A DNA stretch of 64,000 nt from Cacajao melanocephalus (GCA_963573385.1 CAUYLG010075596.1:1-64000); one strand, 5' to 3'; counted from the stretch's first letter, positions 34,527 to 46,160 are shown. Numbers and translations are program-made. Notes: generated from the letters alone by a model not told the origin.

Positions 34527-34934
34527 CTGGCTTATAGAAGCACTGCAGGGGCATAAATCTCTTAAAAGCCTGTTAAGCTGGAGGATGCATGCTGATTCAC
34601 ATGAATTCTGGAGTTTGTGACGCAGGTGAAAACACTTTTAAAACAGGAGGAGTTCTGGGATGTTTGCTCCTAGGTGTTAGATGATTAGGCAAAGAGAATT
34701 TAACACAAAGAAACTCAAATAGAATTGGTATGTAACTGAGTCATAGTTCAGGTAATTTTTTAGAGCCATTTTGACGGGACTAGGAAGTTCAGGTAGAAGA
34801 GGCCCTCCTTCCTTAATGGTTACAGAACCACAAAACGTGATCCAGTCTGAAACTTGGAAATGAAACTGAAAAATAACTTGGAAATGAAACTGAAAAATGA
34901 ATATTACAAAATCTAAGCAATTTGCATACAAGTG
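34527..34934. other. Spacer with a tandem 24-mer
   Basis: No gene. The only structure is the perfect 24 bp tandem duplication at 34851-34898. Confidence 0.5.
34851..34898. repeat. Perfect 2 x 24 bp tandem repeat
   Basis: The unit beginning aacttggaaatgaaactg is present twice back to back with no mismatch. Confidence 0.97.
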
Positions 34935-36220
34935 GCTTCAATGCTATTACTTTATCCAGCAAATGAATTATTTAGCACTTATTATATGCAAAGCACCTTC
35001 CAGGCAGAGTTTAGCACTGGACATGACAGACGTGGTTCGTATCCTTCACGGAGCTTAAAACCTTGGGAGAAGACAAATGTGGTAAGCTCAAAGTATGGTC
35101 TCCCAAATCTGGCCACATCCTAGTCTCCAGAGCCTGTGAATATGTTACTTCACATGGTAAAGGAGACTTTGCAGACATGATTCCATTAAGGATCCTGAAA
35201 TGGGGAGATGATCCTGGATTATCAGGTGGGCCCAATGTAAGCATCAGGGTCCTTATAAGAGGAAGGCAAGAGGATCGGAGTCAAGGAGAGAAGATTTAAT
35301 AACAAAGTAGACAGCAGGGAGGAGAGGTGTTTTGCTGCTAGCTTTGAATATGGAGGCAGAGGCCATGAGCCAAGGAATACAGGTGATCTGTAGCGGTTGA
35401 ACAAGACAAGAAAATGGATCCTCTGCTAAGGCCTCAGAGGGAGCACAGCCCTTGCTTTTGACCCACTGAAACTTTTAGATTTTAGATTTTTGATCTCCAG
35501 ACCTGTAAGATAATATATTTAAGTTGTTTTAAGCCAGTAAGTGTGTGGTAATTCCTTACAGCAGCAATAGGGAAACTAATACAAAAATATAAGCAAATAA
35601 TTACCAGAAACCTTGTATCACTAGCGTTGTGATTGGTGCCATGAAGGAAAAGCAGAGAATCCCATGAGGAGGCATAACAGAGGCTGAACCTAAGATGAGC
35701 TGAGCTAACCTCCCTTAATTTCTGTTTTTCTGCAGGAGACCTAGGGTGAATTGACCAAGAGAAGATGGGGGCTGCTGTGCTGCAGGGAGAACAACCTCAG
35801 CAAAGCCCTCTGATGCCTAAAGGAATCTGACACAGTGGAGGCTGTGCGAGAAGGCCAGGTAGCTGTGGCACAGTGAGCAATGGGACGGCAGCAGCGGGAA
35901 CTTCAGGAAGGAATCGATTCTGGAGGGCTTCGTGGCCTGTAGAAATTTTAGACTTCATCCAAAAGGAGAGGGCAGCCACTGAAGAGCTGTAGGAAGTGGG
36001 TGCCAAGATCAGGTTTGTGGTGTTTTTAGAAGATCACCGTGGCTACCCTGTGGGGAATAAATCTAAGGAAGTTAAGAGCAGCCAAGGAGATGCAGGTGAA
36101 GACCATTGAATTCCTTAGAACATAGGTTGATTACAGAAGCTTAGACAAAGGTGGTGACAAGGAAGGAAGCAGATCTATCTTGGAGGGGAATCTACAGGAC
36201 GGGTGACTGATTGAATCAAT
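34935..36220 (+). mobile_element. Ancient L2-like LINE fragment, split by an LTR
   Basis: The left part has 'tatttagcacttattatatg' and 'ccttcacggagcttaaaac'. The right part has 'ggtgccatgaaggaaaag', 'agacttcatccaaaagga' and 'agatcaccgtggctac'. These are recurrent, ordered blocks of a very old mammalian LINE-like repeat that I associate with L2. The MaLR LTR at 35078-35583 inserted into it. Confidence 0.55.
35078..35583 (+). mobile_element. MaLR/MLT1-type LTR
   Basis: Begins tgtggtaagc, contains 'gcctgtgaatatgttac', 'ggagatgatcctggattatc', 'gggcccaatgtaag', 'gaggcagaggccatgagcc' and ends 'cagcagcaatagggaaact' + aataca. It is one of several LTRs of this general type in the window. Confidence 0.72.
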
Positions 36221-36229
36221 AATTATTGT

Positions 36230-36505
36230 TATAAAATGACTAATTATTACTTCATTATTTGACTATATCATAATATGTTTATCAATTCTTCTATTAATGA
36301 ACATTTGGGATTTGTCCGGTTATTGGCTGTTTTAAATAGCTTTGTTATCAATATTCCTGTAGAACTCTTATTATGAATATATATTTTTAATACCTAAGAG
36401 TGAAACCACTGGGTCACAAAGGAGGTGTATATTCAACATTTTAAGAAACTGCCACATTGTTCTGAAGTGGACAATTTTATATCCCCTTTGGTGATTTTTT
36501 GGACT
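36230..36505 (-). mobile_element. L1M ORF2 3' fragment, minus strand
   Basis: Antisense L1 text: 'gaacatttgggatttgtccg', 'taagagtgaaaccactgggt', 'ttaagaaactgccacattgt'. Confidence 0.75.
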
Positions 36506-36888
36506 GTGAGCATAACAAGAAAAAGTCAAATGTGTTCCCTTAAACCAAAGAACAACCTGCTGAAACCTTAAACCAGCTCCCTATGTTTTGTGTGTTGAGG
36601 GAGGCAGGTGAAGATAAAGCCATAGGTCTATGAGCACATTCCCTTAGGGTCACAATCTCTGGTTTCCCTGGGTAGAGGAAGCAAAAGATAGTCTCCTAAA
36701 TTGTCACCAAATTATTCTGAAGAATGTTAGCCTTTTTTTCTTTTTATAGTTTAATCTTAAGACATGTAAATATAATATGTATAAGGTATAGCCAGTGTTC
36801 AGACTACATTGCACAAAAACAATGAAGAAAAGTAAATAAATCAACAATTTTCCAACTTTCCTCCTCTTTTGTGACCTTCCATACAAAG
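36506..36888. other. Non-repetitive sequence
   Basis: No feature recognised. Confidence 0.45.
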
Positions 36889-36968
36889 GTTGTTGCAAAA
36901 AGAACATGGGCTTTGGGGTGAATTAAAAGTTGTTTTGAAAAGAACACAGGCTTTGGGGTCAATTAAAA
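36889..36968. repeat. 2 x 40 bp tandem duplication
   Basis: 36889-36928 and 36929-36968 both start gttgtt and contain 'aagaaca' + 'ggctttggggt' + 'aattaaaa', about 88% alike. The unit includes the head of a MIR, so the SINE start was duplicated. Confidence 0.85.
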
Positions 36969-37078
36969 CTCACTGTAGACCTAGCTCCAGCTCTTACTTA
37001 CTGTGTAATCTCAGGCAAATTACCCAGCCTGAGACATTTTCATCCATTTTCAAACTGGGTATAATGCATATTTTGCTT
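36945..37078 (+). mobile_element. MIR SINE
   Basis: 'acacaggctttggggt', 'ctagctccagctcttactta', 'tgtgtaatctcaggcaaatt' and 'ccattttcaaactgggtata' follow MIR order. Confidence 0.7.
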
Positions 37079-37114
37079 ATCAACTTAAGGAGTTTTTGGG
37101 CCGAGACAATGAGG

Positions 37115-37611
<497 letters not shown>

Positions 37612-37649
37612 AGGGAATGCTTCCAGCTTTCGCCCATTTGGTATGATTT

Positions 37650-37744
37650 CTTCCCCTTCCCCTCCCCCTCCCCTCCCCCTCCCCCTCCCCTTTCCCCTCC
37701 TCCTTCCCCTTCCCCTTCCCCTTCCCTTTCTTCTTTCTTTCTTG
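37650..37744. repeat. (CCCCTT)n pyrimidine microsatellite
   Basis: About 90 bases of C4T1-2/C5T units turning into TTTC units. It sits exactly between two L1 fragments of different age. Confidence 0.93.
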
Positions 37745-39780
37745 TCATTGTAGAGATCTTTATCCTCCTTGATTTTATTTATTCCTAAGTATTTTATTTA
37801 TTCTTAAGTATTTTATTTATTTTTTGTAGTTATTTCAAATAGGTCTACTTTCTTGATTTTTTTTTCAGCTAGTTTGTTATTGGTGTATAGATATGCTACT
37901 GATTTTTGTATCCTGAAACTTTGCTAAATTTGTTCATTAATGGCTTTTTGTTTGTTTTGTTTTCAGAGACAAGATCTCATTCTGTCACCTAGGTGGGAGT
38001 GCAGTTGCATGATCGTAGCTCACTGCATCCTGTAACTCTTGGGCTCAAATGATCCTCCCACCTCAGCTTTCCAGGTTGCTGGGACTACAGGTGCATTCCA
38101 TCATGCCTAGCTAATTTTTTTTTTCTTTTTTTAGTAGAGATGGGGGTCTCACTCTGTTGCCCAAGCTGGTCTTGAACTCCTGGCCCTAAGCATTTATCCC
38201 ACCTCGGCCTCCCAAAATGCTGGGATTGTGGTCATGAGCCATTGTGCCTGTCCATGAATTCATTTATTAGTTCAGGTTTTTGGTGGAGTCTTCAGGTTTT
38301 TCTAAATATAAGATTATGTCATCTTCAAACAGGGACAATATGACTCCCTCTTTTCCAATTTGGATGCCTTTTTTTTTCTTTCTCTTGCTTAACTGCTCTG
38401 GCTAGGACTTCTAATACTATGTTGAATAAGAGTGATAAAAGTAGACATCTTTGTCTTCTTCCAGTTCTTAAAAGGAAATACTTTCAGCTTTTCTCCATTA
38501 AGTTTGCTATTAGCTGAGGGTCTCTCTTACAGGGCTTTTATTGTGTTGACATATGTTCCTTCTATACCTAATTTGTGGAGTGTTTTCTTTTTAATCATGA
38601 AGTAATGTTAAATGTTATCAAATGCTTTTTCTGGTCTATTAAAATGATCACATGGTTTTTATAATTCTTTCCATTTATGTTATTGATGTTATACATCACA
38701 TTTATTGGTTTGCATGTGTTAAACTATCCTTGCATCCCTGCAATAAATCCCACTTGATCATGATGTGTCATTTTTTTTTTTTTTTTGGTGTGCTGTATTC
38801 AGTTTGCTAGTATCTTGTTGAGAATTTTTGTGCCTGTGTTCATCAGGGATATTGGCCTACAGTTTTCTATTTTTTTGTTGTGTTCCTATCTGGCTTTAGT
38901 ATCAGGGTAATGCTGGCCTTGTAGAATGAGAAGGAAGAAGTTCCTTCTTTTCAATTTCTTGTACAGTTTGAGAAAAATTGGTATAGTTCTTCTTTGAAAA
39001 TTTCGTAGAATTCAGCAGTAACACCATTTAGTCCTGGGCTTTTCAGGATTTCTGTACGGTTCCTTTTTATGACATCTGTCTCTTTGATAGATGAGTTCGA
39101 GTGAATTGAGTTTCCCATTCAGTTAATGAAATGTTTTCCTGATTTCTCTGTATTGTCTGTATTCTTTGTATTTCACTGAATTTGCTTAAGATCATTACTT
39201 TTAATTCCTTTTCAGGCATTGTATAGATTTTTCTTTTCTTTGGGGTTTGTTACTGGAGAATCAATGTGTCCATTTAAAGATGCCATGTTTCCTTGATTTT
39301 TGTGCTTTTTCTATCCCTACATTGATATATGTGCATTGGTGTACCAACACTTCTTTCAATTTTATTCAATAGCTTTTGTAGGCAATAACTTTTTGCTATA
39401 GATCTGTCTATAGTGTCAGTTGAGTTGGGTGCTTTGGCTTTGGTTCTGGGTGAGTGCAGTAGTGTAGTCTTCACATACTTTTTTCAGCTATAATCAATAT
39501 CATCAGTGTCCTGTGAGTTCCTCAGTACTTTAGGTTGTGGTTTTTGTAAAGGCTGTGGCAAGGCTTTTCTGGGGATGGGAACTCTGGGCAGGCCAGTTTT
39601 GGGTCCCTGGGGCAGGGGCATGTGAAAGCACTGACGGGGTAGGTCCTCAGTCTCCCTTGAAGCACATGTGGGCAATGGTAGTGGTGGCAGTGACCCAGGT
39701 GGGCTTGTCCTTGGGTCCCCAGGCAGAGCTCAGGGGTACCACTGGGGAGTGTTTTGCTTGCAAACTTGTAGAGACCATAT
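37745..39780 (-). mobile_element. Old L1M, ORF2 to 5'UTR, minus strand
   Basis: From left to right the antisense text walks from ORF2 ('gattttatttattcctaag'; 'tctgcttaactgctctggc'-like; 'ccctgcaataaatcccactt'; 'ttcagcagtaacaccattta') into 5' sequence ('gggtgctttggctttggttc'; 'gctgtggcaaggcttttct'; 'ggtaccactggggag'). This gives about 1.7 kb of L1M, interrupted by an Alu at 37950-38253. No frame is intact. A poly(T) run lies at about 38771-38787. Confidence 0.75.
37950..38253 (-). mobile_element. Alu SINE (AluJ-like), minus strand
   Basis: 'gagacaagatctcattctgt', 'aactcttgggctcaaatgat' and 'gagccattgtgcctgtcc' indicate an old J-type Alu. Flanks 'ttcattaat' and 'ttcatttat' resemble a target duplication. 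Confidence 0.93.
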
Positions 39781-39946
39781 TTCACCCAACCAAATAATAC
39801 GATTACATCTGAAACTCAAACTTCAGAAGCTAATTGCTCCTAGACTATTTTAAATAAGAAAACTGAGGTCCCAAGCTACTAGTAGATGCTTATTCTCTCC
39901 CTGGTGAGAAGAACAGAAGTCTTGTCTCAAACTATATTAAACTATG

Positions 39947-40071
39947 TTCAGCTCTCATTCTACTAGGTCTATCTTCCATAGTCCTTCCTTCATTGCTGAA
40001 TTATGTAGACCTGCTTATCTTTCTAAACCAGTGGCTACACACCCTGGTTTGTTAGAGACAGTTCAGGCTTA
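39947..40071 (+). repeat. Inverted repeat arm 1
   Basis: Starts ttcagctctcattctacta and ends agttcaggctta. It is the reverse complement of 40321-40445 with about 10 mismatches and no gap over 125 bases (about 92%). Confidence 0.93.
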
Positions 40072-40320
40072 TACATTCCGTATGCCAGTTGTCTCCTTCA
40101 GATCTAGCCCATTCTTATTTTAGCCTCCAACTTTGCAACTTCTGGCAAAGAAATTCCCCTCCCATCACTTATCCCTCACTCAACAGAATCCTTTCTGTAA
40201 ATTGTCCCTCAAACCTTCTCAACAAAAGAGAAAGTATTGTAGTTGAGCATATCATTTGAAGTAGATTTTGAGAATTAAAGAGGGTATGCCAACAAGAAAG
40301 GACACGGGGTCAAACAGGCT

Positions 40321-40445
40321 TAAGCCTGAACTGTCTCTAACAAACCAAGATGTGTAGCCACTGGTTTAGAAAGCTAAGTGGGTCTACATAATTCAGCAAT
40401 GAAGGAAGGATTGTGGAAGGTAGAACTAGTAGAATGAGAGCTGAA
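40321..40445 (-). repeat. Inverted repeat arm 2
   Basis: Starts taagcctgaactgtctct and ends tagaatgagagctgaa. It pairs with arm 1. The edges are sharp on the spacer side. Confidence 0.93.
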
Positions 40446-40670
40446 TATATGGAACTCAAAGTAGACTATAAATTTCAAGGGAGTTTTTAAAGTTTACAAG
40501 ATGATGATGATCTTATGTAGCTTTGGCTTATAAGAAAATTGGAGCAGTGAGGAAAGGGTATGTTAAAAAATGCCTTGATGAATTATAAATGGATTCTTCT
40601 TTGATTACTCTCTGACTTAGGTAATAAGAGTACCTTGTATTTAGGAGAGGGAGTATAGTTAGTTCAATGA

Positions 40671-41083
40671 TGGTTTGCCACAAAAGATATGTCCATGCAG
40701 AACCTGTGAATATAAGCTTATTTTGAAAAGGGGTCTTTGCAGATATAAGCTAAGGGTCTCAAGATGACATAATCTTGGGTTATCTGGGTGGGCCCTAAAT
40801 ATTATGACAAGTATCCTGATAAGATAAAGGCAGATGGGGAGAAGAAAGCCATGTGAAGACAGGCAGAGACTGGAGGTCTACAGCCACAAACCAAGGAATG
40901 CCTAGAGCCACCAGAAGCTGGAAAAGACACACACACAAAAAAACTTCTCCTTTAGAAACTTCAGAAGGAGTGAGGTCCTGCAAACACGGAATTTCAGATT
41001 TCTGGCCTCCAGAGAATAAATTTATATTGCTTTTAAGCCACCCAATTTGGGGTGATTTGTTACACAGCCACAAGAAACTAATT
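40671..41083 (+). mobile_element. MaLR/MLT1-type LTR
   Basis: Begins tggtttgccacaaaagatat; 'ggggtctttgcagatata', 'gggtgggccctaaat', 'gagccaccagaagctgg', 'ctggcctccagagaataaat', ending 'aagaaactaatta'. MLT1A/B-like order. Confidence 0.72.
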
Positions 41084-42260
41084 AAGAGTGGGAGGTGGAT
41101 GGAGCACCTAAATGTAAGGCTCTTGTTAAGTGGGCCTTTGGGTAAGTGTGGAGAGGCAATTAATATATAGATGCGGAAAGATGGAACTGGGTATGAATTA
41201 CTATGAAATTCCAAGTAAGTCCAGGCAGACTGGGATCCAAAGGCAGGGGTGAGGAAAAGCAAAAATTGTCTATGAGGCCAGCTCCCCTTGTAAGACTACT
41301 GCAGGGGTGACCCCAGGACATCTTTCTCATGCTGCTTTCATTATCTACTCAGTTGGAAAACAAAATCCAGTTAAAGATTAGGAGAAAACTACTTCCTTAT
41401 CTCTCCTGCAGGTTCTATAAATACATGCAACTTCTTCATTTAGTTCAGGCTCATTACCAGTAGAGCAAGCCACACTATTCAGTTCTTTTAATGATTTTTC
41501 TCATTATTTTTTGTTCTCTGTTTTAGTTGTCTCATATTTCTTCACTTCTGTCAACCAGTCCCTTGGTTATACATTTTTCTTGTCATTTGCCTTAGAAAAA
41601 CAAAACTAAACAGCATAATTAGTATTGCTTATATGAAAGATGTGACTTTTAGGGGGAAAAATTGCTATGGATTGCTGATTCATGTTGTAAACATCTTTGA
41701 CTCCTCTGAGTGTATTGCATTTTCGGTCCCCACAGGGACCTTCTTGGGGTCTATAGGAGCTCTGACTGTGAAGAAATGGTGACTCAACCATGGCTGTAGC
41801 AGAGCAATATAGATGAGGGGCATGACTAAGACCAGGGCTATGTCACACCAGAGTTTGTGTTATAGACAGAAGCCTGTTCTCTGAAATTCTTTACAAACTG
41901 GGTATCTATATTTAAAAGTTTAAATCCAGGATATTAAAAAGAGCGTATTTGATTCTGAAAAAACTGACAACTGATTGAAATGCAATATTTTTAGTCCAAC
42001 AATACTTGATGTTTGAGAATAATTTTCTTCTGCAGAGTCTAAAAAGAATGTTTCCTATGGGGGGGTTCTTGAACTACACCGCCTCCCCACCCTCCCTCCA
42101 GCAGATCAAACATCTACATTTGGCTCAAGAAATTAAAATTGGGTTTTGAATGGAGAGAGGTAGTACATTGGAAGTAGTTAAGACCCCATGTTTTCAATTG
42201 AAATAATTTGTGTTTACAAGCGTGAACATTCTCCAGCTCTATGTCTTGGTTTACGTGGCA
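41084..42260. other. Non-repetitive sequence
   Basis: No gene or repeat recognised. A TATA-like ctataaatac at 41413 has no other promoter support. Confidence 0.45.
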
Positions 42261-42261
42261 T

Positions 42262-42345
42262 CGAGGCTGTTGTTAGGATCCAATGAGAAAGTAGAACATG
42301 TAAGAACCAAGCACACAGTAACTGCTTGCTGACATATTCATTTTA
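42262..42345 (+). mobile_element. MIR fragment
   Basis: 'gttgttaggatccaatgaga' then 'agcacacagtaactgcttgc' matches the MIR 3' part. Confidence 0.6.
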
Positions 42346-42959
42346 ACAAAACTAGGGCGGGATTTCTACACAGTGTGGAAGGGAAAGTGACTTCTCTTTT
42401 TGAAGTAATCAATTCTATGGTTTAAGCAGTTCAGAAAAATTAGGGTGGGATCATAGCAGCCCTTTCTGGGCTCTTCACTTCATAGCCCTCCTATTCCACC
42501 GGGAGGATGTGGCTCTTCCCACTTTGTGCCAGCCTTTGACCATGGGGCTCTAGGTTGAGTTTCCCAAGTGTGCCATGGTGTCCTGCCTCTCCACGTATAT
42601 GTGCAGCTATCCTTATTTGAGTTCCTTCCACCCTGGTGCAGACCCCATGCCCTCCCAGGGCCTAGAACAGCTCAGTCTTTGAAGTCCTTTAAACCTGAGA
42701 AACACTTCTAGACAAACCAGCCAAATGACTTCAAGGGCCCAGAATTTAAAAAGTAAAATCTTCTCAATCCTCTTCTGGATACAGGGAAGCTTAGGCCACT
42801 GGACACAAATCCCTGGGTACCCTTCCAAGAGAGAGAAAGAGAAAACACTGTTTATTCTTTCTCAAATGGCCTGCAAGAGACAAAACACAACTTGATTCGT
42901 GTTTTGTTTAGCCAATTAGCATTCCAGTGTCCAACAGAGAGGCAGCATTGCAAGGTTCT
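42346..42959. other. Non-repetitive sequence
   Basis: No feature recognised. Confidence 0.4.
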
Positions 42960-43039
42960 TAGAAGCCTGGACTAGAAAGACACACTTTCAAGGTTCAAGT
43001 CCTAATCTACCACTTATTGGAAGTCTGTACTTAGAGCTC

Positions 43040-43262
43040 GGGTTGCCAGATAGAATACAGGATGCCCAGTTATATTTGAATTTCAAATAAACATAAATTT
43101 TTTTTAGTAAAGGCATGTCTTAGATGTTACATACAATATTTGATTTGTTAGCAAGAATTTGTGAGCAGACAATGTATGTGACATATTTTTATTAAAGATT
43201 ATCAGTTGCTATTCTGAAATTCAAATTTTACTGAGCTTTATTTGCTAAATCTGGCAACTCTT
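43040..43262. mobile_element. Palindromic MITE-like DNA transposon
   Basis: The left end gggttgccagat and the right end atctggcaactct are inverted, and the inverted similarity extends inwards ('tttgaatttca' / 'tgaaattcaaa'). This resembles a MER53-type palindromic MITE; the name is tentative. Confidence 0.75.
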
Positions 43263-43348
43263 ATCTTGTACAAGGCCTTTAACTTTTGTAGGCCTCAGTT
43301 TCCTCATCTGCAAAATGGAGATTAAAAAGAGTATTTTCTGAGTATCTA

Positions 43349-43640
43349 GGCTAGGTGCAGTGGCTTACACCTGTAACCCACTGCTTTGAGAGGCTAAGGC
43401 AGGAGGACTGCTTGAGGCAAGGAGTTAAAGACCATCCTGGGGGACATAGTGAGACCCTGTCTCTACAAAAAAAAGTTTTTTAAAAAAATTGCTGGGCATG
43501 GTGGCATGCACCTGTCATCTTAGCTACTCAGGAGGCTGAGGTGGGGAGCTCTTGAGTCCCACAGTTCGAGGCTGCAGTGAGCCAAGATCATGCCACTGAA
43601 CTCCAGCCTGGGTGACAAAGTGAGACTGGCTCTAAATAAT
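43349..43640 (+). mobile_element. Alu SINE (AluJ-like)
   Basis: Begins ggctaggtgcagtggcttac, has the A-rich linker and the right arm 'gccactgaactccagcctgg', and ends in a (TAA)n tail. Flanks 'ctgagtatcta' and 'ctaagtattta' are the duplicated target. Confidence 0.93.
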
Positions 43641-43770
43641 AATGATAATAATATTGTCCTCTAAGTATTTAGCTCATAGAGTTGTTATAAGGATTCAATG
43701 AGTTAATATTTGTAAAGTGCTTAGAACAAGACTTGGCAGATGATAAGAACTAATAATTGTTAGCAAAATA

Positions 43771-45486
43771 AATAATCTGACCAACCTTTTTCAAGCTGTC
43801 AATACATCCTTTACATAAACAACTGTGCCTTGTTCTAGAGAATAAGGGATTGAAATCTCTCCCAGAAACAATGATGGCAACTATATTCCCAGACTCCTTT
43901 TTCCCTTCCCATGTAGCCTAGGCTGTTAATTTAGACAATTGCTTACACCCACCCCCATTCTAGTCCCTCCCATTACCCCAGTGTGAGCATAGAATGGAGC
44001 TTACACTGGCAGATGGTAGATAAAGGGAGAGGGAGGAGAGAGGTGAACCCTCAGCTGCATGCATGTCCCCCCCTTGTCACCACTGCTGTCCCCCCTCTTG
44101 TCCCTCACAGAAACCACAGGCTCCATTCCATCCCTCACTCATCTCACCCCATCCCCAAACAACACACAAGCGCAGGAAACTCGTGCTGGACTGAATGCCC
44201 ATGGAGTTAATGCCTTTGTCTTTTCCTGAAGAGTCTTAAAAGGGCAAGTGAGAGGAGGGTGAGGAAGGAAGAATGTGGAGTGGGAAGGGCCCCTTCGCCA
44301 TTCAGAACCTGCTCCTGAGCCACATCTTTTTGAGCCATGTGGTCATTTGGTTTTGCCCTCTTGTTAATAGCACAGGAGGCTACTGTGAATGAACACCACA
44401 GCATCTTCTGCAGGAACCTACAAGGCCAGACAGGAGCGCCTTCTAGGAATGTCTCCCTAGGCAACTGGGGCCACTTGGCTTCAGGGATGGAATCTATTTT
44501 ATTCTATATTTCTTGTTTTTCCTCACAGTGAAGAACTAGAACTGGAAAAAGTACAGAATCAAAGACAGGAAGTCAAGAGAGAGGTTGAAAGGCTGCAAAG
44601 CAAATGTTTTGCCATTCCCTGGGTGGCCAGGCTATGCCACAGGATAAGGTATGAGTCCCATCAAGTTTAAAAGGGAAATAAGTGCCACCCTGGAAACAGA
44701 CCAGCACATGGCTCAAGGTCACTGAGGACAGACAAAGCGCACAGCAGCCTCTGCATTTACTTACAGCAAGAGAGGAGAGAGTGCTCACAGAAACATCCTG
44801 CCCCTTGCAAAGCCTCCATCCCCTCTGGCCAGTTGGTCTCCGCAGCTCATGATGGCAGTGTTGGCTGCATGCACCCTACTTTGTGCTGCAGTAGAAAGAC
44901 TCCAGCTCCCCGCTGTGAGCTCTGAAATGCAGAAAACTGGAGGCACATCTGAGAGTCATTGATGGATGCATGCGTTTAAGCAGAACAAAGGAGTACACGA
45001 TGGGTCCAAACAGAGAAAAAAACTTTCACACCATGTGGCAAGTCCAGCATAGGGATCATTTTGATCCCAACTAGGGATAAAAAGACTGCACACATAAGAC
45101 TGCCATTCTCAACAATAAGAAACAAGACCACCTTGTCAAGAAAAGGTGAAACTACTGGAAAAGGAGAAAGAAAAGTGTGTGTTAGTTACTAAGTCTTCAG
45201 AGGATGAAAAGAGAGGACAACCAGACCCAGATTCTGAGGAATTCAAATCAGCACAAGGTCCCAGCAGTCCTCCTTTTGACTATTCATGCCCCCAGACTCT
45301 GAAAGTCACATTCAGCTTATACTCCTCAGTCTCTGGAACTGCAAGAAGACTCTCTTCCAAGCTGCAGGAACCATTCAATGGCTTAGAGGTGGCAGAGTCT
45401 CTGCCTTCTCAACCCAGAATCTATGATCCTCTCAGCAGGAAGAAGAGAGAGCATGGTGTTCCTGTGCTTCAGACATATGGCTGTCC
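43771..45486. other. 1.7 kb repeat-free block
   Basis: No transposon is recognised. It is GC-richer than neighbours, with C-rich runs at 44067-44110. A plus-strand frame at 45146-45535 (129 codons, starting MKLLEKEKEKCV) is charged and low in complexity near the start and runs into an LTR at its end, so I do not call it a gene. A transcribed non-coding function is possible but unsupported. Confidence 0.4.
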
Positions 45487-45952
45487 TGGTATTCTAGTTA
45501 TGTACTGTTACATTACAAACCACCCCAAAACCTAGAAGTTCAAAATAACAATTCTTCCTCACAATTCTGCAGGTTGTCTGGACAATTCTCTGTGGTGTCA
45601 GACGGTTGCAGTTATCTGGAGGGTCTACTGGAACTCAGTGCTGTTGGTGGGGGTCTTCAGTCCTATTCCATATGGGTTTCTCCACATGGCTGCTTGGGCT
45701 GCCTTCCAGCATGGTGGTTGAGTTCCAAAAGCAGTATTCCAAGAGTGAGAATATCAAGATGAAGAAAATAAAAACTTTCAAGCCAAGGAATTGCTAGACC
45801 TAGAACTGGCACAATATCATTTTCATCATATTCAATTGGTTAAAATAATTATTTATACACTTATCCCAAGCCAAGTTGAGAAGGGATTGCACAGGGTATG
45901 AATACTGGAAGTCATGGTTCATTGGGGGTCATTAAAGGAACAATCTACCACA
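45487..45952 (-). mobile_element. MaLR-type LTR, minus strand
   Basis: Starts tggtattctagttatgtact, then 'ttacaaaccaccccaaaacc', 'ctcacaattctgcaggttgt' and ends 'gaacaatctaccaca'. TG...CA ends, length 466 bp. Confidence 0.6.
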
Positions 45953-46009
45953 TCTATGTCTTAGGTTTACAGTACCCCAAATGATATTCTGCCTCAGGTA
46001 TATTATTCA

Positions 46010-46160
46010 ATTGAACACCTATTTATTGAATACATTAAACTCGCTAATACTGTTTTCTTTGAAGGGGAGATTGTTTCTACCTTTAAAGAGCTCACAGTTT
46101 AACAGGACAGATACACAAGTTCCAGTAAAAGGCACAATATGAGCCCTTGTTATTTAAATA
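46010..46160 (+). mobile_element. L2-like fragment
   Basis: 'cacctatttattgaatacat' ... 'ttaaagagctcacagtttaa' resembles the same ancient LINE-like repeat as at 34935. Confidence 0.5.

Larger units (their letters stand above)
39781..40670. other. Unique block containing a long inverted repeat
   Basis: No known repeat family recognised. The block contains two 125 bp inverted arms (next two entries) and a 249 bp spacer with no coding signal. Confidence 0.5.
42960..43770 (+). mobile_element. MIR SINE split into three by later insertions
   Basis: MIR blocks occur at 42960-43038 ('caaggttcaagtcctaatct'), 43270-43340 ('aggcctcagtttcctcatct') and 43655-43770 ('gagttgttataaggattcaa'). A DNA transposon fills the first gap and an AluJ the second. 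The pieces join in correct MIR order. Confidence 0.75.

Noticed and set aside
41405..41430. TATA-like box as a promoter
   Set aside because: A single AT-rich word without initiator, CpG island or downstream gene is not enough.
42980..43010. tRNA-like B-box (ggttcaagtcc)
   Set aside because: It is part of a MIR SINE. No cloverleaf or A-box at tRNA spacing is seen.
45146..45535. 129-codon frame as a small protein gene
   Set aside because: No motif or homology recognised. Its end reads into an LTR and it has no splice or promoter support.
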